Notes under the pieces: generated by a model | The model's input: the letters and a program-made list of their open reading frames with translations, nothing else | Database searches by the model: none | What the model was told of the DNA's origin: nothing | In this document: in pieces, positions 44,820-59,100 of the stretch | Position numbering within the stretch: the stretch's first letter is position 1 | Layout: every line of letters begins with the position of its first letter | Source: Sialis fuliginosa | Taxonomy: Eukaryota; Arthropoda; Insecta; Megaloptera; Sialidae | NCBI GenBank assembly: GCA_961205875.1 | Contig: OY540813.1 | Coordinates: 12,619,001 to 12,683,000, forward strand | Reading direction: 5' to 3' | DNA: 64,000 nt | Translations under genes and position numbers: made by a program

Positions 44820-47122
44820 ATGACAGCCGATACGAAAGAAGGGAACACAACGTTATTGTCGGAGTATCGTTACAACAATATCAAAAACCACAAGTCTGTC
44901 ACCCTGAACAGAGAGACATTCCTGCATCGACTAATAAGTACCAATGTTGACAAAAATAAGAGTCTGTTAAAATCATCTACGCTTCCTGGAAACTTGACAA
45001 AATTAATCATGACAAAACAAGAGGACAACAAACCAGTGTCCGAGACTGATGTAACAAAACTTAACGATAATGAAACAAAAAGATCTGAAGTAGAAAACGC
45101 ACGAAACGTTTTTCTTACCATGCAGTTGAAAGATGAAAACAAAATTAAGAAAACTGCACCGCCATCTTCAGCTCGACGCGTCAGCTTTCGGGTTCGGAGC
45201 GGTGTCCCCACACATCGTCGTACCCCTTCGGTAACAATGACAATGTTAAGACCGAACAGAGTAGCTCAGTTAGCAGTCAAGTTCAATCAAATGGTGCAAG
45301 AGAATAATATTCTTGAAGAACCCCGAATAGCTAAAGCAGTGAAGCGTGTAAGTAATGTAACTATCAATGAAGAAAAGTTAACACCAAAAAGAAAAAACCT
45401 CATCCCTAGTGAATTACATGGGCACAAAAAGAAACCATCTTTAAAACATAAGCCAAGTGTGAAATCGAATTTAAAACAAGAAATTAAACATTCTGGTGCA
45501 GTGGTTGCTAAAATTAAACATTTAGATACTCCTAAAAGTATTCTCAAAACTACCGATCCACCTAAAACTGATACAGGTCAGATAAATGTTCATAAAAAAT
45601 CTGAATCTAAGGAAGCCGATCGAGAGGGTGATAAAAGTGTAAGTATTAAAAAAAGAACGAGTATGAAAAGAAATCCTAGTTTTAAAACGTACACGAGAAC
45701 GCCAGGGAATGTAAAAGCTGCAATACAAATTTTCGAACAAAAAAATTCGAATGTTACAACTACTCAATCTGCAAGCAAAACTGTTCAATTACTAATAGAA
45801 CCGACACATAAAGAAGTTGTGCCAAAACCAAAAGTGCCTGACAAAACTGATAGTGTAGTCAAAACGAAACAAATAGTTTATAAAAATGGTTTACCGTTAT
45901 TGAAAGATCTATCAAAAAGTGAGATTAAATTAAAAGAAAAAAAGATCGAAGATGAAGTACAAAAGCAGCCAAAAGTATCAACCTCTTCACCCGAAAATAT
46001 AATTATTAATAATATAGACAATACTCAAATCAAAGAAACATTTCTTAAAAGTATAATTGATAATAAAACATTAACAAATAATAAATCTAATATAGATAAT
46101 GAAAAATCTGCAGTCCATATTGAACCAAAGGAACTTGATATTAAAATAGAAAAAGATTATGAAATTAACAAAGAAAAGGCTAATAAAAATTCAAAATTAA
46201 CACCGAATCGATCATTTTTATGGCGATCAAAATCAAAAGAATCATTGAGACCAATTTTAACACCTTATGAGTTTTCTGATTCTTTACTTCGAAAACCAAA
46301 GAAACCCGTACAAGAAGATGAAAATGTTTATGACGTTGTTGGTGCAAGTAATGTTCAAATGACGCCTACCGACTTGCTTGCTAAAATACAAATTGATAAA
46401 GGCGAAATGAAAAATGAAACTACACAAACAGACAGTGAGGAAGGTATCATTGATTTTAAAAATCTTCTGGATAGGGCTGATACTATAATAAATACCTTTA
46501 AACTTAATTTAAATAGCGATAATGTTGATGATGACTATGAACCATTAACACCAATCGAAGATCAAACTTGGGAAGTTGTAACTATCACTAATAAAGAAGA
46601 CAATAAAGTACAAGAAGATAATACTGAAGAAAAATATGAGTATTGCACAAATTCTTCACGGACTTACGAAGATTTGGAAGAGAGTAACAGTGGCTACGAA
46701 TATTGTAAGTCTCCGAAAGAAGAAAATATTTATGAAAAAGTACCTCTTCGGAAATTTAGAAGTACAACAGAACCACTGCCCCCTAAACCTGATGCCAATT
46801 ATGATTACCAATTAAATGATCAAGAATACGAATCAATTTATTCAACGATAGAATCGAGCAAAGCAAATGAATCAGATAATTATAACACGGATGATGGTCG
46901 AAATCTGTTGACTATTTCAGAATCAGCCGAATACAGTTCTAGTTACGAGTGTGTGTACACAGGTGATACCGGATCGACTTTATCTTGTGACATGAAGTCA
47001 AATAGTTTGTACGCTGGTCAAAATTCAGTAATTGCTACTGGAAGTGAGTCGAGCGCTAGTGACGACTGGGTTGATGTCTCGGAGACGGAAGATATCACTG
47101 ACGAAGGTCCAGGATTGTTGAT
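44820..47122 (+). CDS. Exn: Exn-like gene, long-isoform first coding exon (767 codons + 2 nt)
   Basis: The exon starts at 44768 after a CAG acceptor, with ATG at 44820. Residues 1-110 are polar. Residues 117-160 are basic and hold SARRVSFRVRSG, RRTPSVTMTM and RVAQLAVKFNQMV, the last a likely short helix. Residues about 170-530 are Lys/Ser/Thr-rich and disordered. Residues about 570-760 are acidic with repeated Tyr motifs (KYEYC, GYEYC, NIYEKV, NYDYQ, EYESIYSTIE) and a PLPPKP proline motif, candidate SH2/SH3-ligand sites (inference). The frame stays open past the donor (GTACGT at 47123) to 47366, so intron retention would add about 80 unrelated residues. Codon use is clearly coding compared with the flanks, and this is by far the longest frame in the window. 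Confidence 0.85.
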
Positions 47123-50100
47123 GTACGTATTATTTATTTATTTTCATATTTTATATCATTGCCAATTTCTATTTTTAGGTCCCGGCTTTCAAGACCCCAT
47201 GTTAAAATATTTCGTTAATAAGTTTTTCTCATTAGTACGTGTTTTACCCCTCAGTCCCTTCAAAAACGTACTAACGACGTTCCACTGTAGACCGTTAGGA
47301 TTTTTTTCCGTAGATAACGAATTTTTTGGTGTCTTTTTCGAAAAACTGTGCTATCAAAAATTATAAGTAAATGTTTTTTGACTTTGAATTTTTTTAACAT
47401 GCGAATATGTGTGTTTTTCGACAAAATTGCAACTTTAATCAATTAATAACTAATAAGGATAGCATTTTAGCCAAAAATTTGTTTGAACAAAATCGTAAAG
47501 TTAACCAAAAAAGAAAAAAACAATTTGTCCGGATCGAAAAATTAGTTCTTTGTCTTTTGCTTAGGCATTTTGGGATCCTAACTCAAGTAAAGATACTCAT
47601 AGTAAGAGATCTGATAACCTGAATCTATTTCTAACTGATTATAGTAGCCTAATTTCACTGACAGTAGTAATACATAAATTAATTTTTAAATAAATCGTGT
47701 CACTACTGATTCGGCTAAAATGGCGACGCTAAGTTATGAAATTATTTCGCAAAACGGTGGTTAATGATTTATTTATGTGGTATGGTATAAAAGTTTAAAA
47801 CACACTAATGCGTATATTTCATACTTCAAACAAATCATTGTAATGAATGAGTAAACTATATTTCTTAATGTCTATTTTATCTACTGTAATGTTGTAATAA
47901 GAAAAAAATGCAAGTGTTATGATATTTAACATAATATACAATATTATTGAAATAGTAATTTTCATATTATTTTATGTTTCTTGATTGTGATATACGTAGC
48001 TATAACGTAAATATTGTACTTGTAGCCTATACGTATGTATCTATTTGAAATCAAAATTACGAGAAAAAGATAAGAAATGAAACAAATAATTTCAATATTT
48101 TTTTATGCACACAAACACTTAAATAAGGAATGTCAAATATTGTAATATTGTTTCTAGTGTGCGAGAGAGAGCTAAAGAACGTCGTCTTCCAAAGTGGTCG
48201 CATATAGTCAGAGATCAATGGGAAAAACGTCAACATAATAGTGAGTATTTTTTCTTTATTATTTTCTTAAATGCAGGTATTAAACAAAATGCATAGAAAT
48301 GTGACAAGGTTGTGATTATTTTAAAGCTATAATAGTGCTATTAGTTTAATTAAGTACTTGCAATAAATACGGTTCTAAATTAACTGAGAATATTATAAAA
48401 ATAGAATTATTCAATTCATTCATACATTAATGTCTTGAAGGTCAAAATAATGCAAAATTATTTATCTATGTTCCTTAGTAGAAAGTATTGTCTTATATGT
48501 TATATGAATTTATATATGTATTTTTATGCTGCGTTTTATAAAGATTTTGGTCTCGACTAAAACCAAACCAAAACTGTTTCATCTGTGATTGACAGCTGAA
48601 TATGAATTTATAGAATTATACGAAACTGTTACCAAAACTTGGTGGCGGTCATTTTTTCCAAATTTAATTTTCGTTATTTTTAATGTATATATTCCATAAA
48701 CATCATCTGAAAATTTATAACATGCAAATATGCTCTAATATATAGATAATTTAATTTGGTCTGTAAGAGAGATGGTAGTTTCAAATAGACGTTTCTCTGT
48801 TATTGAATTATTATAATTGAAATACGTTTAAAGAAAAAAAAGCTATTATTGATTAATTTTATGATTTCATACAATTTATATTTATTTTAAGATCCAAATG
48901 ATACGCCAATGACTTTACGGAGCACGTTTTTGCGGAGCACACCGGTAACAATGCTCAGTAGCGTGTTAGTTATGAGTTCTATATATTTTTTTATCTAACA
49001 AAAGATTGTAATAGTCACAGATCAAAAAGATTTTGTTTTAAGATCCAAATGATACGCCGATGACTTTACGGAGCACGTTTTTACGGAATACACTGGTAAC
49101 AATGCTCAGTAGCGTGTTAGTTATGAGTCCTATATCTTTCTTTATCTAATATTGCAATAGACACAGATCAAAAAGATTTTGTTTTGGTTTGATCGAGATA
49201 AAATCTTTATTATATAATCTTAAGTTAATGATTGTATAAAACTGATATAATCGCGCTTTCGATATTAAATATATATTTCTTCATGAAAAATTACAGAACG
49301 AAAAAATAGGAATGATGCTGCGCCGATTAGCGCGAATGATCAGGTTGAAGAAGATAACGGTAAGGCGTTACAAGTTCTTCTTATTGTTGGGATTTTCACT
49401 ATTTCTTTCTGTATCTGATCTCTGCTAATCGCTTTTGCAGCGTTCCTCTTTCTTTTTTTTGCTTTGTTGCTAACAAATTGATTTTATGAGAAAAAAACTT
49501 ATCTATATTAATATGCAAATGAAAATGTAGGGTTATGATTAAAAAAAGAACCAATTGGCCTGTTGGAAACTATAAAAAAACGTGGCCTTCAATTACTGTT
49601 TTATATTACCTATATATTCTTCAATAAATTAATTGATGTTGAATAATTACAGGAATATTTACTTTATCACTGAGAAAAAAGTTTTGTATGAATTATAAAT
49701 CTATATATTTTTTTGCGCGAACTCTTTTCCACTCCACTAATATTTACAAGATATATTTATCAAGTGATATATTCATAATCCAATACAAACGAAGTTTAAT
49801 AAAATTTTACACGTTTTCTGCGAAACCCTAGAATTGTTTTACGCGACCCACTGTTTAACAACCATCGGTTTACAAATCATTACTGACAGTGGGTAACTAT
49901 AATAAAAAGGTGGCCAAAAAATGAGTATATTATAATATAAAAAAAAACACGTATTATTAAAATATTTACATTAAAAAAAATAAAATATTATGATATAAGT
50001 ACCTATCTATGATATATAAAAAATAAATTATACATTTTTGCCGCTGGGGATTTTTTTCGTACATTTTTTTTTTATAAACTGAAAAAAAAAGTAGTTATTA

Positions 50101-53100
50101 ATATATATTCTTTCGAATATAAATTACGCACAATTTACGTATGTAAAATGTTAAATTGATTAATTATACATGTAAAAAAATATTTATTACATTAAAATTA
50201 ACATATTTTTTTTGGTAAAAGTACTCTAGCATATTTGAAACATTACGTATCTATCTATAAAATAATTAGAAATAATAATGAATTTACTAGCTTAAATATC
50301 CTACTAAAGGTAATAGATATATTTACTATCAATAATTACAACATTAATAATAAAAAGTAAACATTTTCTTTCTATGTAAAAACACAAATATACCTACGTC
50401 CATTTCATTAATTAATTTTATATCAAGTTTAACATATGTATTTAAATACTAAAAATGGAGAAATTATTTAAATATTATAATAATCAAATGGGAGGAGCCT
50501 AATGTATATTATTACATATTTAGCATATATTCTTCATTTGCATTAAATGCCCAAATAATCAAGATTCAACAATTGCATTATCTTATTATCAATTGTAAAC
50601 TTTCACGGGGAAATATAAATGTCTATAGAATAAATCAAAGTATTTTAAAAGTCCGTGTGTACTTCTGTTTACATTTGTAACTGGGTTAATATAAAACTTT
50701 TCTTTGTGAGGATATGTTTTGCTTTTTAATGTATTTTCACTTAATTAATTAAAAATATTGAAAAAAAAAGAATACACGCACGATACTTACTTTGTTTTTC
50801 ATTATTACTGAGTACTAACTCTGTTTTTCTTAAAAATATTGCATCCCATCCTATTCAAATACAATTAATTATTGAATTTCACCTCTCAGACTATTTTTTA
50901 TAAAAAAAAATCCGTTTCCGAGAAATCAATGTTCATCAGACTTCCCTTTAAAAATAGTTAAATGTGGTAAGAATTTTTTTCAAAACATGGACATCTGAAA
51001 AAAATTAATAAATAAAATGTTTGGAGTAATTAATATACAATAACATCCTTTCTCAATGAGCGGGAAGTCAAAAATAGAATTACTAATTTAGACTTTTGTA
51101 CGATTCATATATCAAATAAATTATTTAATATTTATCATGCGATGAAAATTCACCAAGCGTGAAGATTTTATTTTTATCACAATAAATAAAGATTTGGAAA
51201 TGGTATCGTCGAAACAATTGATATGACTGTTGATGGACTATGGCCAGGTAGTGCAGTGCCTTACCTTGAAACTAACTAATTAAATTTGTGAGAACCAAAC
51301 TTGACAATCGTTTATTGTTTGTTAATTGGTAGTGCCCATGATTTATATATGTACACGTGTGTGTACTTACATATTATTGTGAGTTATCAATAATACATTT
51401 TATGTATTATACATATGAATGTGGTTTTTCTGTCAAAAAACAATCTAACTTTATTGATAATATTAGGAACCATGCACATAATACTAGACATACTACAGAT
51501 GGCGACATAAAAAAATCCGTATGCTTCCCATAGAGTACATACCTTAACTAGAATACTGTCAACATTTCATGTACTCTTGTTCAAGTTACAGCCTTCGTAA
51601 TGACGCTACTTTTGTTATTTTTTTAATCATGGAAAAAGTGAATTTCGTGTTCTGATTAAACAAAGTTTTTTGATGAAGAAAAATACCGTCCAAATAAAAT
51701 AATGGCTTAATAAGCGTTACGGCACATCTGCCCCAGCTAATTCAACCATAAAATATTGGTTTGCTGAGTTTCGTCGCGACCGTATGAGCACAAATAATGC
51801 ACCAGGAGGGCCAAATGAAGCAGTTACTTCAGAAAACATTTGAAAAATTCATGAAATTGTGTTGAATGACCGCAAAGTGAAAGTGAGTGAGCTAACTAAC
51901 ACCATAGGCATCTCAAAGGAGCGTGTTGGTCATATCCTTCATAAATGTTTACATATGAAAAAGCTTTGCGTGTGATGGGTACCGCGTTTTTTAACAATTG
52001 ACAAAAATATTAACGTGTTCGACTTTCAAAATTTGGCATTGTTTCACCGCAATAATAAGGATTATTTCATGTGATTTGTGACAAAGGATGAAACATGGAT
52101 CCATTAATACACACCGGAGTTCAATCGACAGTCACAAGAATGGTTATTGCCTGATGAAAGCCGTTCGAAACGCCCAAAAACACAACAGCCGGACGGTAAA
52201 GTTCTTGCTAGTATTTTTTGGGATGCACATGGTATACTATTTATTGACTACCTTCAACATGGTAGAACAATCAACAAAGATTGTTACTGTGCATTACTGG
52301 ATCGATTGGACGACGAAGTCAAGGCAAAACGACCACAAATGGCGAAGAAAAAAATGCTGTTTCTCCAAGACAGTGCACCATCTCACAAAGATCACGTTAC
52401 GACCGATAAATTGAAGGAATTGTGCTATGAATTGGTTCCGCATCCACCGTATTCTCTTGACCTGGCCCCCAGCAACTACTACTTTTTTTCCGAAATTGAA
52501 AATGTGGCTCTCTGGCAAAATATTTTACTCTAATGAAGAGGTCGAGTTTGAAACAAACGCCTATTTTGAGGGACTTGACACGAACCACTATAAGACCGGT
52601 ATTGAAATGTTAGAGGACCGTTGGAACAAGTGCATTACTCTAGATGGAGGTTATGTCAAAGAATAAAAGAGTTTTTTCATTAAAGCTTATGTACTACAGA
52701 TTCTTATATGCAATCATTGTTTGTACAATCAAATAATTTGGAAAAATATAATATTACACGAGGCTCGACTCGCACTTGAAATTTAAAAAAAATTTAATTA
52801 ATATTAAACTTTTTTCTCTATTTATTTTTTTTATGTACGTGTTCTACACAGTCTCTGTACGAGTATAATTGAATAAAATATAGTATATTGTTATTATTAA
52901 TGTAATATTTGGGCCATTCAGAATCGATGAATTAGACTATTTGGCGATATTAATATTTGAAAAAGTAAAACAAAATTTTATTTCATTACTATATTACCTG
53001 TATCAGATGTTCATAGTAATTTTATTCATACTCTTTAATGCAATTGTGCGTAGGACCTACGAAGGTATAACCTGGCCTTGTATAAGTAATTTAATATTAT

Positions 53101-56100
53101 TTAAATTAGTTTATCTAAAAGAAAACATATAATATAAGCATACATAATATTTTCTATAAAAATCAGATTGTAAACTTTTGGAAACAAATCCAAAAAAAAA
53201 ACAATTTTGGGTCATTGTATTATATTTTATTAATTCCGACAAAAACCCTTTTCAATCTGAACTTTATAATTTATTATTTGAATAAGAAATATTTTCTTTA
53301 GATCTGATTTGTAGGGTATTCTATATATCTAACAATAGATTTTTAAACTAATATATAAATATATTTTATTATTACAATAAATATATTAATAGTATTAATA
53401 CATAATATAAAATATTAATCAAATGTATATTTTATAAAATACTTTTAAAAATGATTTCGTCAAACAACATGTATGTAGCGCCATCTATCGATTACCTAAA
53501 TAATCGTTCATTTTAAATTATAACAATGTAGTTGCGTATTACTTAAACTTCTTAGGAAAACATCGAAAGTTTTCAAACATTTCACTTATGAGTTTGACGA
53601 CATTAAATACATTATTGAAATCGTGTTAAGAGTAAAAAAACAGGCATATTTACTTTGGTTTGAATCACTTACGTAATGATGTCACCCACCATTAAAATAA
53701 CTCGATTCTACACTGCAGTGGTGGCTTGCGGTAAAAGTTAGAGAGTTCACGAACAAGTAATTGTTTACAAAATATGAAATTCATCGTTATTTTCTAATAA
53801 AAATTATTTTTATCTACAACCGTTAAAAAAAGTACATTTATTTTTTTAATTTTAATATAACAAAGTATAAAATATATTAAAATTAATTAATTCTTATATT
53901 ACATTATTGTTATTATTATAATAGGGTTGTAGAAAAAATATTGTGTGCACTTTGTGCATAAATAACTATTATTTACCCAACACTTCGGACACTTTTTTAT
54001 TTTTTACTTTTTTCGTAATATAAGTTTATGTTTTATTGGACAATCGTATATTTATGTACCTTAGATCTATATATTTAATATATAAAGGACAAATCAAGTA
54101 GTAAATTTTTTATACAGTGAACCTAGATTTTTGTATCAACAGTTTTCTATAAAAAATGTACAAAATTATTTAATTTGCCTTTTGTTAAAAATGCGCTAAA
54201 TTAACTAATTCCGATGTCAGATGTACCATAATTGCGACCTCCTTGATACTGCTTTAAATCCACCATTATTGTACAAGTCTTGAGGCTTCCGCGGTGATCT
54301 TGATATGGATCTTGGCTTCTGGATGTAAGCCGCGTCGGTTTGGTCGTGTTATCTAAGCCCTGAAGATGTTCACTACAATGTGTAACAAAACGTTGGCCGA
54401 TAACACGACCAAACCGATGCGGCTTACACCCAGAATCCAAGATCCACCATTATTATATTCAAAGGACATAAATGCCTCTGAACTATAGATACTATTGATT
54501 ATTGTTAAAAGACAATCTTTTTTGTCATCGGCTCACTATCTTTTCTACCAACATCATCATTCCGAATTATTTTGCCGCCCCCCTATCTACGTCACTGTGT
54601 ATATTATATACTGTCGTTCGGTGTTTGAGAATAACTCAGTTTGCTATTAAATTAAATTTCCCTCTAATCAAAATGTCTGCATCCGCCACTGTTTTATACC
54701 TTATTAACCAAATCAAAAACATTGTACAAGGCCAGCTGGTCAACTTTCACAACACGGATAGTAGCTAAAGCAGGTGTGTGCGTAAGACAAAGAGAACAGA
54801 ACACCGGAGGGATAGAGACGAGGCTATCTCCACCCGTGGATGTTACATTACATGGTCGCTGGTTCGGCTCGCGAAAAGACAATAGTTTGATAGTTCTTTG
54901 GAAATTATGTTTGTTTTAATGTGAATAATGTAGACAAATATTTACTAGTTTTAGTTTATATGAAATACTGTCCACATCGTTTGATTGTGACTCAGAAACA
55001 GTGAAAGTTTTGAATGACAATTGTGTTGTGTTTTAAATATATATCAGTGCGATTGCAATTTCTTTATAACAAATAATATGTGAATTAAAATATTAAAAAC
55101 TTGTGTATAATTCAGAGTTGGTATAATCTTTCAGATTCGTTAATTGAAACTTATTAAAAATGATTGAATCTAATAGAAATTTACGTAATCCAATCACTAT
55201 GTGCTAATATTCTAGTTTATTTTCCCTTTATGTTACTAAATTACTTAAAACTAGTGTATAATGTAGATTAATTAAAACTCATAAAAAATGATTGAATCTT
55301 ACAAAAATTTACTTAATTTTAATATCATCTGCCAGTGTTCTAGTTTAAACACTTATTACCATTAAAATTAAATATTGCTTTATATGTATGTATTTACATT
55401 TTTATTGATTTTTACTATTATCAAAAGGTCACATTGTTGACTGTTCGATGCATCGAATGCACTCTTTCGTAACAATCACAACCCACTTCCGGTTTAATGG
55501 TACGGAACAATGTGTTCAGTAAATAAAAAAAGGCGGGGTGAGACCAGACTAAACCACTTATTTTGCCTTGAATATTTATGGTAAATTATTATAATCTTAT
55601 TGAAAAGTAGATCTGCTAAACATAAAAAAGGAATCTACAAAGAGAAATATTGATGATGCTTAAACTAGTTTCTTTTTAAAATTACGAATAGTGTCCAATT
55701 GCATTGGCGTGATGCGTAAGAAAATCAGTGGGACGCAACCAATCAAATAATTACTATTGCATATTATATTTTCAAGAAATGTTTGGTGATTCATGGGTAA
55801 TAAAAAGTTTTAGAAACGCATATTTAAACCAATTGACTCCTGAGGAAGGATTTAGTATTTTAATGCATTTGGAAATTTCTTTTTGCTGATCATGTTTCGT
55901 TGTATGATTACTAATAGAAAATGCATTCTACTTTCTGATGATTTCTATATCCATGTTCTAAATAGAAAAAAAAGAAAGGACATTAGTTGTTATTTGAATG
56001 AATAATCAAATGCAGTAGAATAGTACACATATTTGTAAGACCTAACTGATTTTTATGACATATTAAGATAAATGCATTAAGCAAAAGTGACCAACCATAT

Positions 56101-59100
56101 TCCTGAATTCTGAATGTCTTTGGTATAATATTTTATTTTGCAATGTGATTCTTACCACAATTTGCATCCAATAAAGAACATACCATAGTTGTTGATGTTA
56201 GACCACCAAATGTTACTATTTCAAATTACCGGATTTAGAAAAGGGTGATAGAAATGTATTTAAATGCAGTTATTAAATACGACAATGCTTATGTGAAGTT
56301 TAATATGTATAACAAACAATACCTTTCAGTTTCATGAATGAAATATCGTTAATCGACAACATATTTATATATGTAGGTACTTTTAGTATACCGAAACAGA
56401 GAAAATTGCAATATCCACTTATTGTTAAGACCAAGGATCTTCGTGTATATAAATAAAACTTTGTTCTACATACATATACATAATAATTAGTAACACAATG
56501 TCGATTGTTGGTCTTTTTCTATCTTCATATAATCCGATAATCATGTCTACTCAATTTCCTCTTGTTTACACGTGTTGTTTAATTTCTACGTTGGTTTCAT
56601 AACATACTTAAATTTCAAGTGTATCGAGGAAATCCTGCGTCGTTTAGACAGGATAGAAGTACCAGATTTAAGAATTGGTACGAGCCAAAAGAGATAGAGT
56701 TGTTTAAGTATTTAAATACTTACATAGATTATCATCCCAAAATCTCAGCAATTTAAATACCAAAGGCATTAGTTCCACAATTTGGCTGTTTTTTAACTTC
56801 GAGATCAAAGTGAATAGTTTAATAAATACCTAATTTAATTTAGCAAATAATGTTTTTATGTTCTGTATCTACTGTCTACTATTAAAATTTAAATCCTCTA
56901 AAGTAGTCTAAAGCAGTGTTTGATTCAGAAGGAAAGAAAATTAAAATTCCAGAAGGGGAAAAAAATTTGTTGAAATTTCTAATACATTATTGCATATTAT
57001 ATACCTAATATATAATAATATACTTTGGTCGGGGGTGGGGACTTCGTTACGAAATAAAGTCTCCCCGGCACTTCCCGGATTCAAACATTGCCTTCTGAAA
57101 ATTAATGATCATCTGTTTAATTCAATTCTAGTAATTAACAATATTTGACAATTAAATAATATTCTATATTGGCTTTATAAACATAATTTTATAATTTCGT
57201 CTCTATGCTTTAAATTACTTTCCAAAATAAAAATAGATAGGTAGATACTGAAATATTTAAAACAATCTCCCACTAGATGTTTTAACATCATCTATTCATA
57301 AAGGTCTCGTTGTTTATTAATAAGAACGTCACTTTCTCGTCGATGTTATATAACCGCCAAGAGAACGTTTTGTATTTGCAAAACTATGCTGTGAATCTCA
57401 TTTATACCATGTGATCTCTTAATTGTGATTACTTCGATAAAAAATAGTCTGGTTTTTAGTTTGCACTAGCTCTTACATTTCCTACTGGAGATTGAAGTTG
57501 TAAGATTTTATTGACGAAATAACATTTCCGTGTATGTAAATATTGTTATGGAAGTTTGCTTTACGATTATTATGTCTTGTAAAATGTGCATTCATTTGAA
57601 TCAATTAAACCAGTCGAAGTGACAAACTCTCTGTTATCAGTTTTATAATTTTGATGTCTATTACTACATCCATCCATATATATTATAAAGCTCAACGTGT
57701 CTATGTCTGTTTGTCTGTCCGTTAGTGCGCTTATAACTCGAGAACCACTTGTCCGATTTACGTGTTTTTTTTTAATTCATAGATATGTTCTCTGGTAAAA
57801 AATATTATTCACAACGCGAGATCTAAAGACGGTAGCGGGGCAAAGGGAGAGGCACCACAAGCCGGCATTCGGCTGTTGTGTTTTGATCGTCAATTGTTTA
57901 TTTTGTTTTCAATAATTAACATTTATATTTAAACAGAACAAAAATGATTTGTACTTTTAGTTCTGATTCGTAATTTAGGTGTTGATTAGTTATTATTACA
58001 ATAATATCTAATCGTGTTTGTACTTAATCAGCTATATTTATCAAAAATACCATTAATTTATAGATGGACAATTCCTCGTTATTTCAGATACCCGAAAAAA
58101 TGTATTTATTTTATAAATTAATGCAAATTTTTGGGGACATTTGAAATAACGTGGAATTGTTCAAGTATATTACATATAGTTATTGTACTTCTAAAATCAA
58201 CCGAAGAAAGTAACTTTATTATTCGATTAAAATAATATTACGAATGACTCATAGTATACAAACATCTTCAGTGGTTTGTCTTTAAATGCACACTACTATA
58301 TTATGGTGTTCCACTGACTGCTTCAAAAAGTTTTCAGAGCACATATTGTATGTAGTGTGTGGTTCATATATTTCCAACAATTTGTTAATTTAGAACACTT
58401 TCGTTGTAGATTAATTATTTACGAAGAAATACTTATCTCGCTTTTTATTTAATAATATAGAATTAATTATAAAAGAACATGAGATTTAAAAAAAGATAAA
58501 TAATTTTTGAATGGTCTGAAGAAATAAGTATTCATTTGTTTGCATGTATTGTATATCTACATAAAAATAAATACGTATGGATGTTTATGAATGAATATAA
58601 GTAGGTATTCGTGAACAAATACTATACAAGAATGTATAACAAATGCTGAGAAAAGTTTTCTGTATGGATCTTAATTTACGAATGAAAAATTCGTAACGTT
58701 TTATTTTAAACACCTATAGTACAGTCAAAGCGTCGTAAAAAATAGGGCAACCGTGCATTTTGGGTAGGCAGTGATTTTGGGGGGGGGTCGTAGGGGTGGG
58801 GGGGCGGTCGTGAGTCTAACACTGATTCGATACCTTTTTGGCGCAGTTTTGAAAATAAGGGTGCAATTAGTTTTTTTAATTCATCTCCATAACTGCGAGT
58901 CATACAAAATTTTTGTAAAGGGCATTTTTGTGGGTAAAACGATTACCTGTAACTGTTATTAGTAACTTCTTGGTGTTTCATTTATAATAAAAAAGTTATG
59001 AGCAATTAACGTTGAAAAAATAGAGGATGAAATACATTGAGGCAAGATAACTATTGTATGTTCCAAGATTGGAAATACAATAGTTATCTTGTCTCAAAGT

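Noticed and set aside
44870..45788. Minus-strand frames of 86-113 codons
   Set aside because: Shadows of the strongly coding Exn exon on the plus strand.
54201..54440. 79-codon minus frame as a peptide gene
   Set aside because: It is the translation of a hairpin repeat whose two arms give mirrored sequence.
54694..54919. Overlapping 60-65-codon frames on both strands
   Set aside because: Both strands are open because of base composition in a GC-richer patch. No splice pair fits the surrounding gene.
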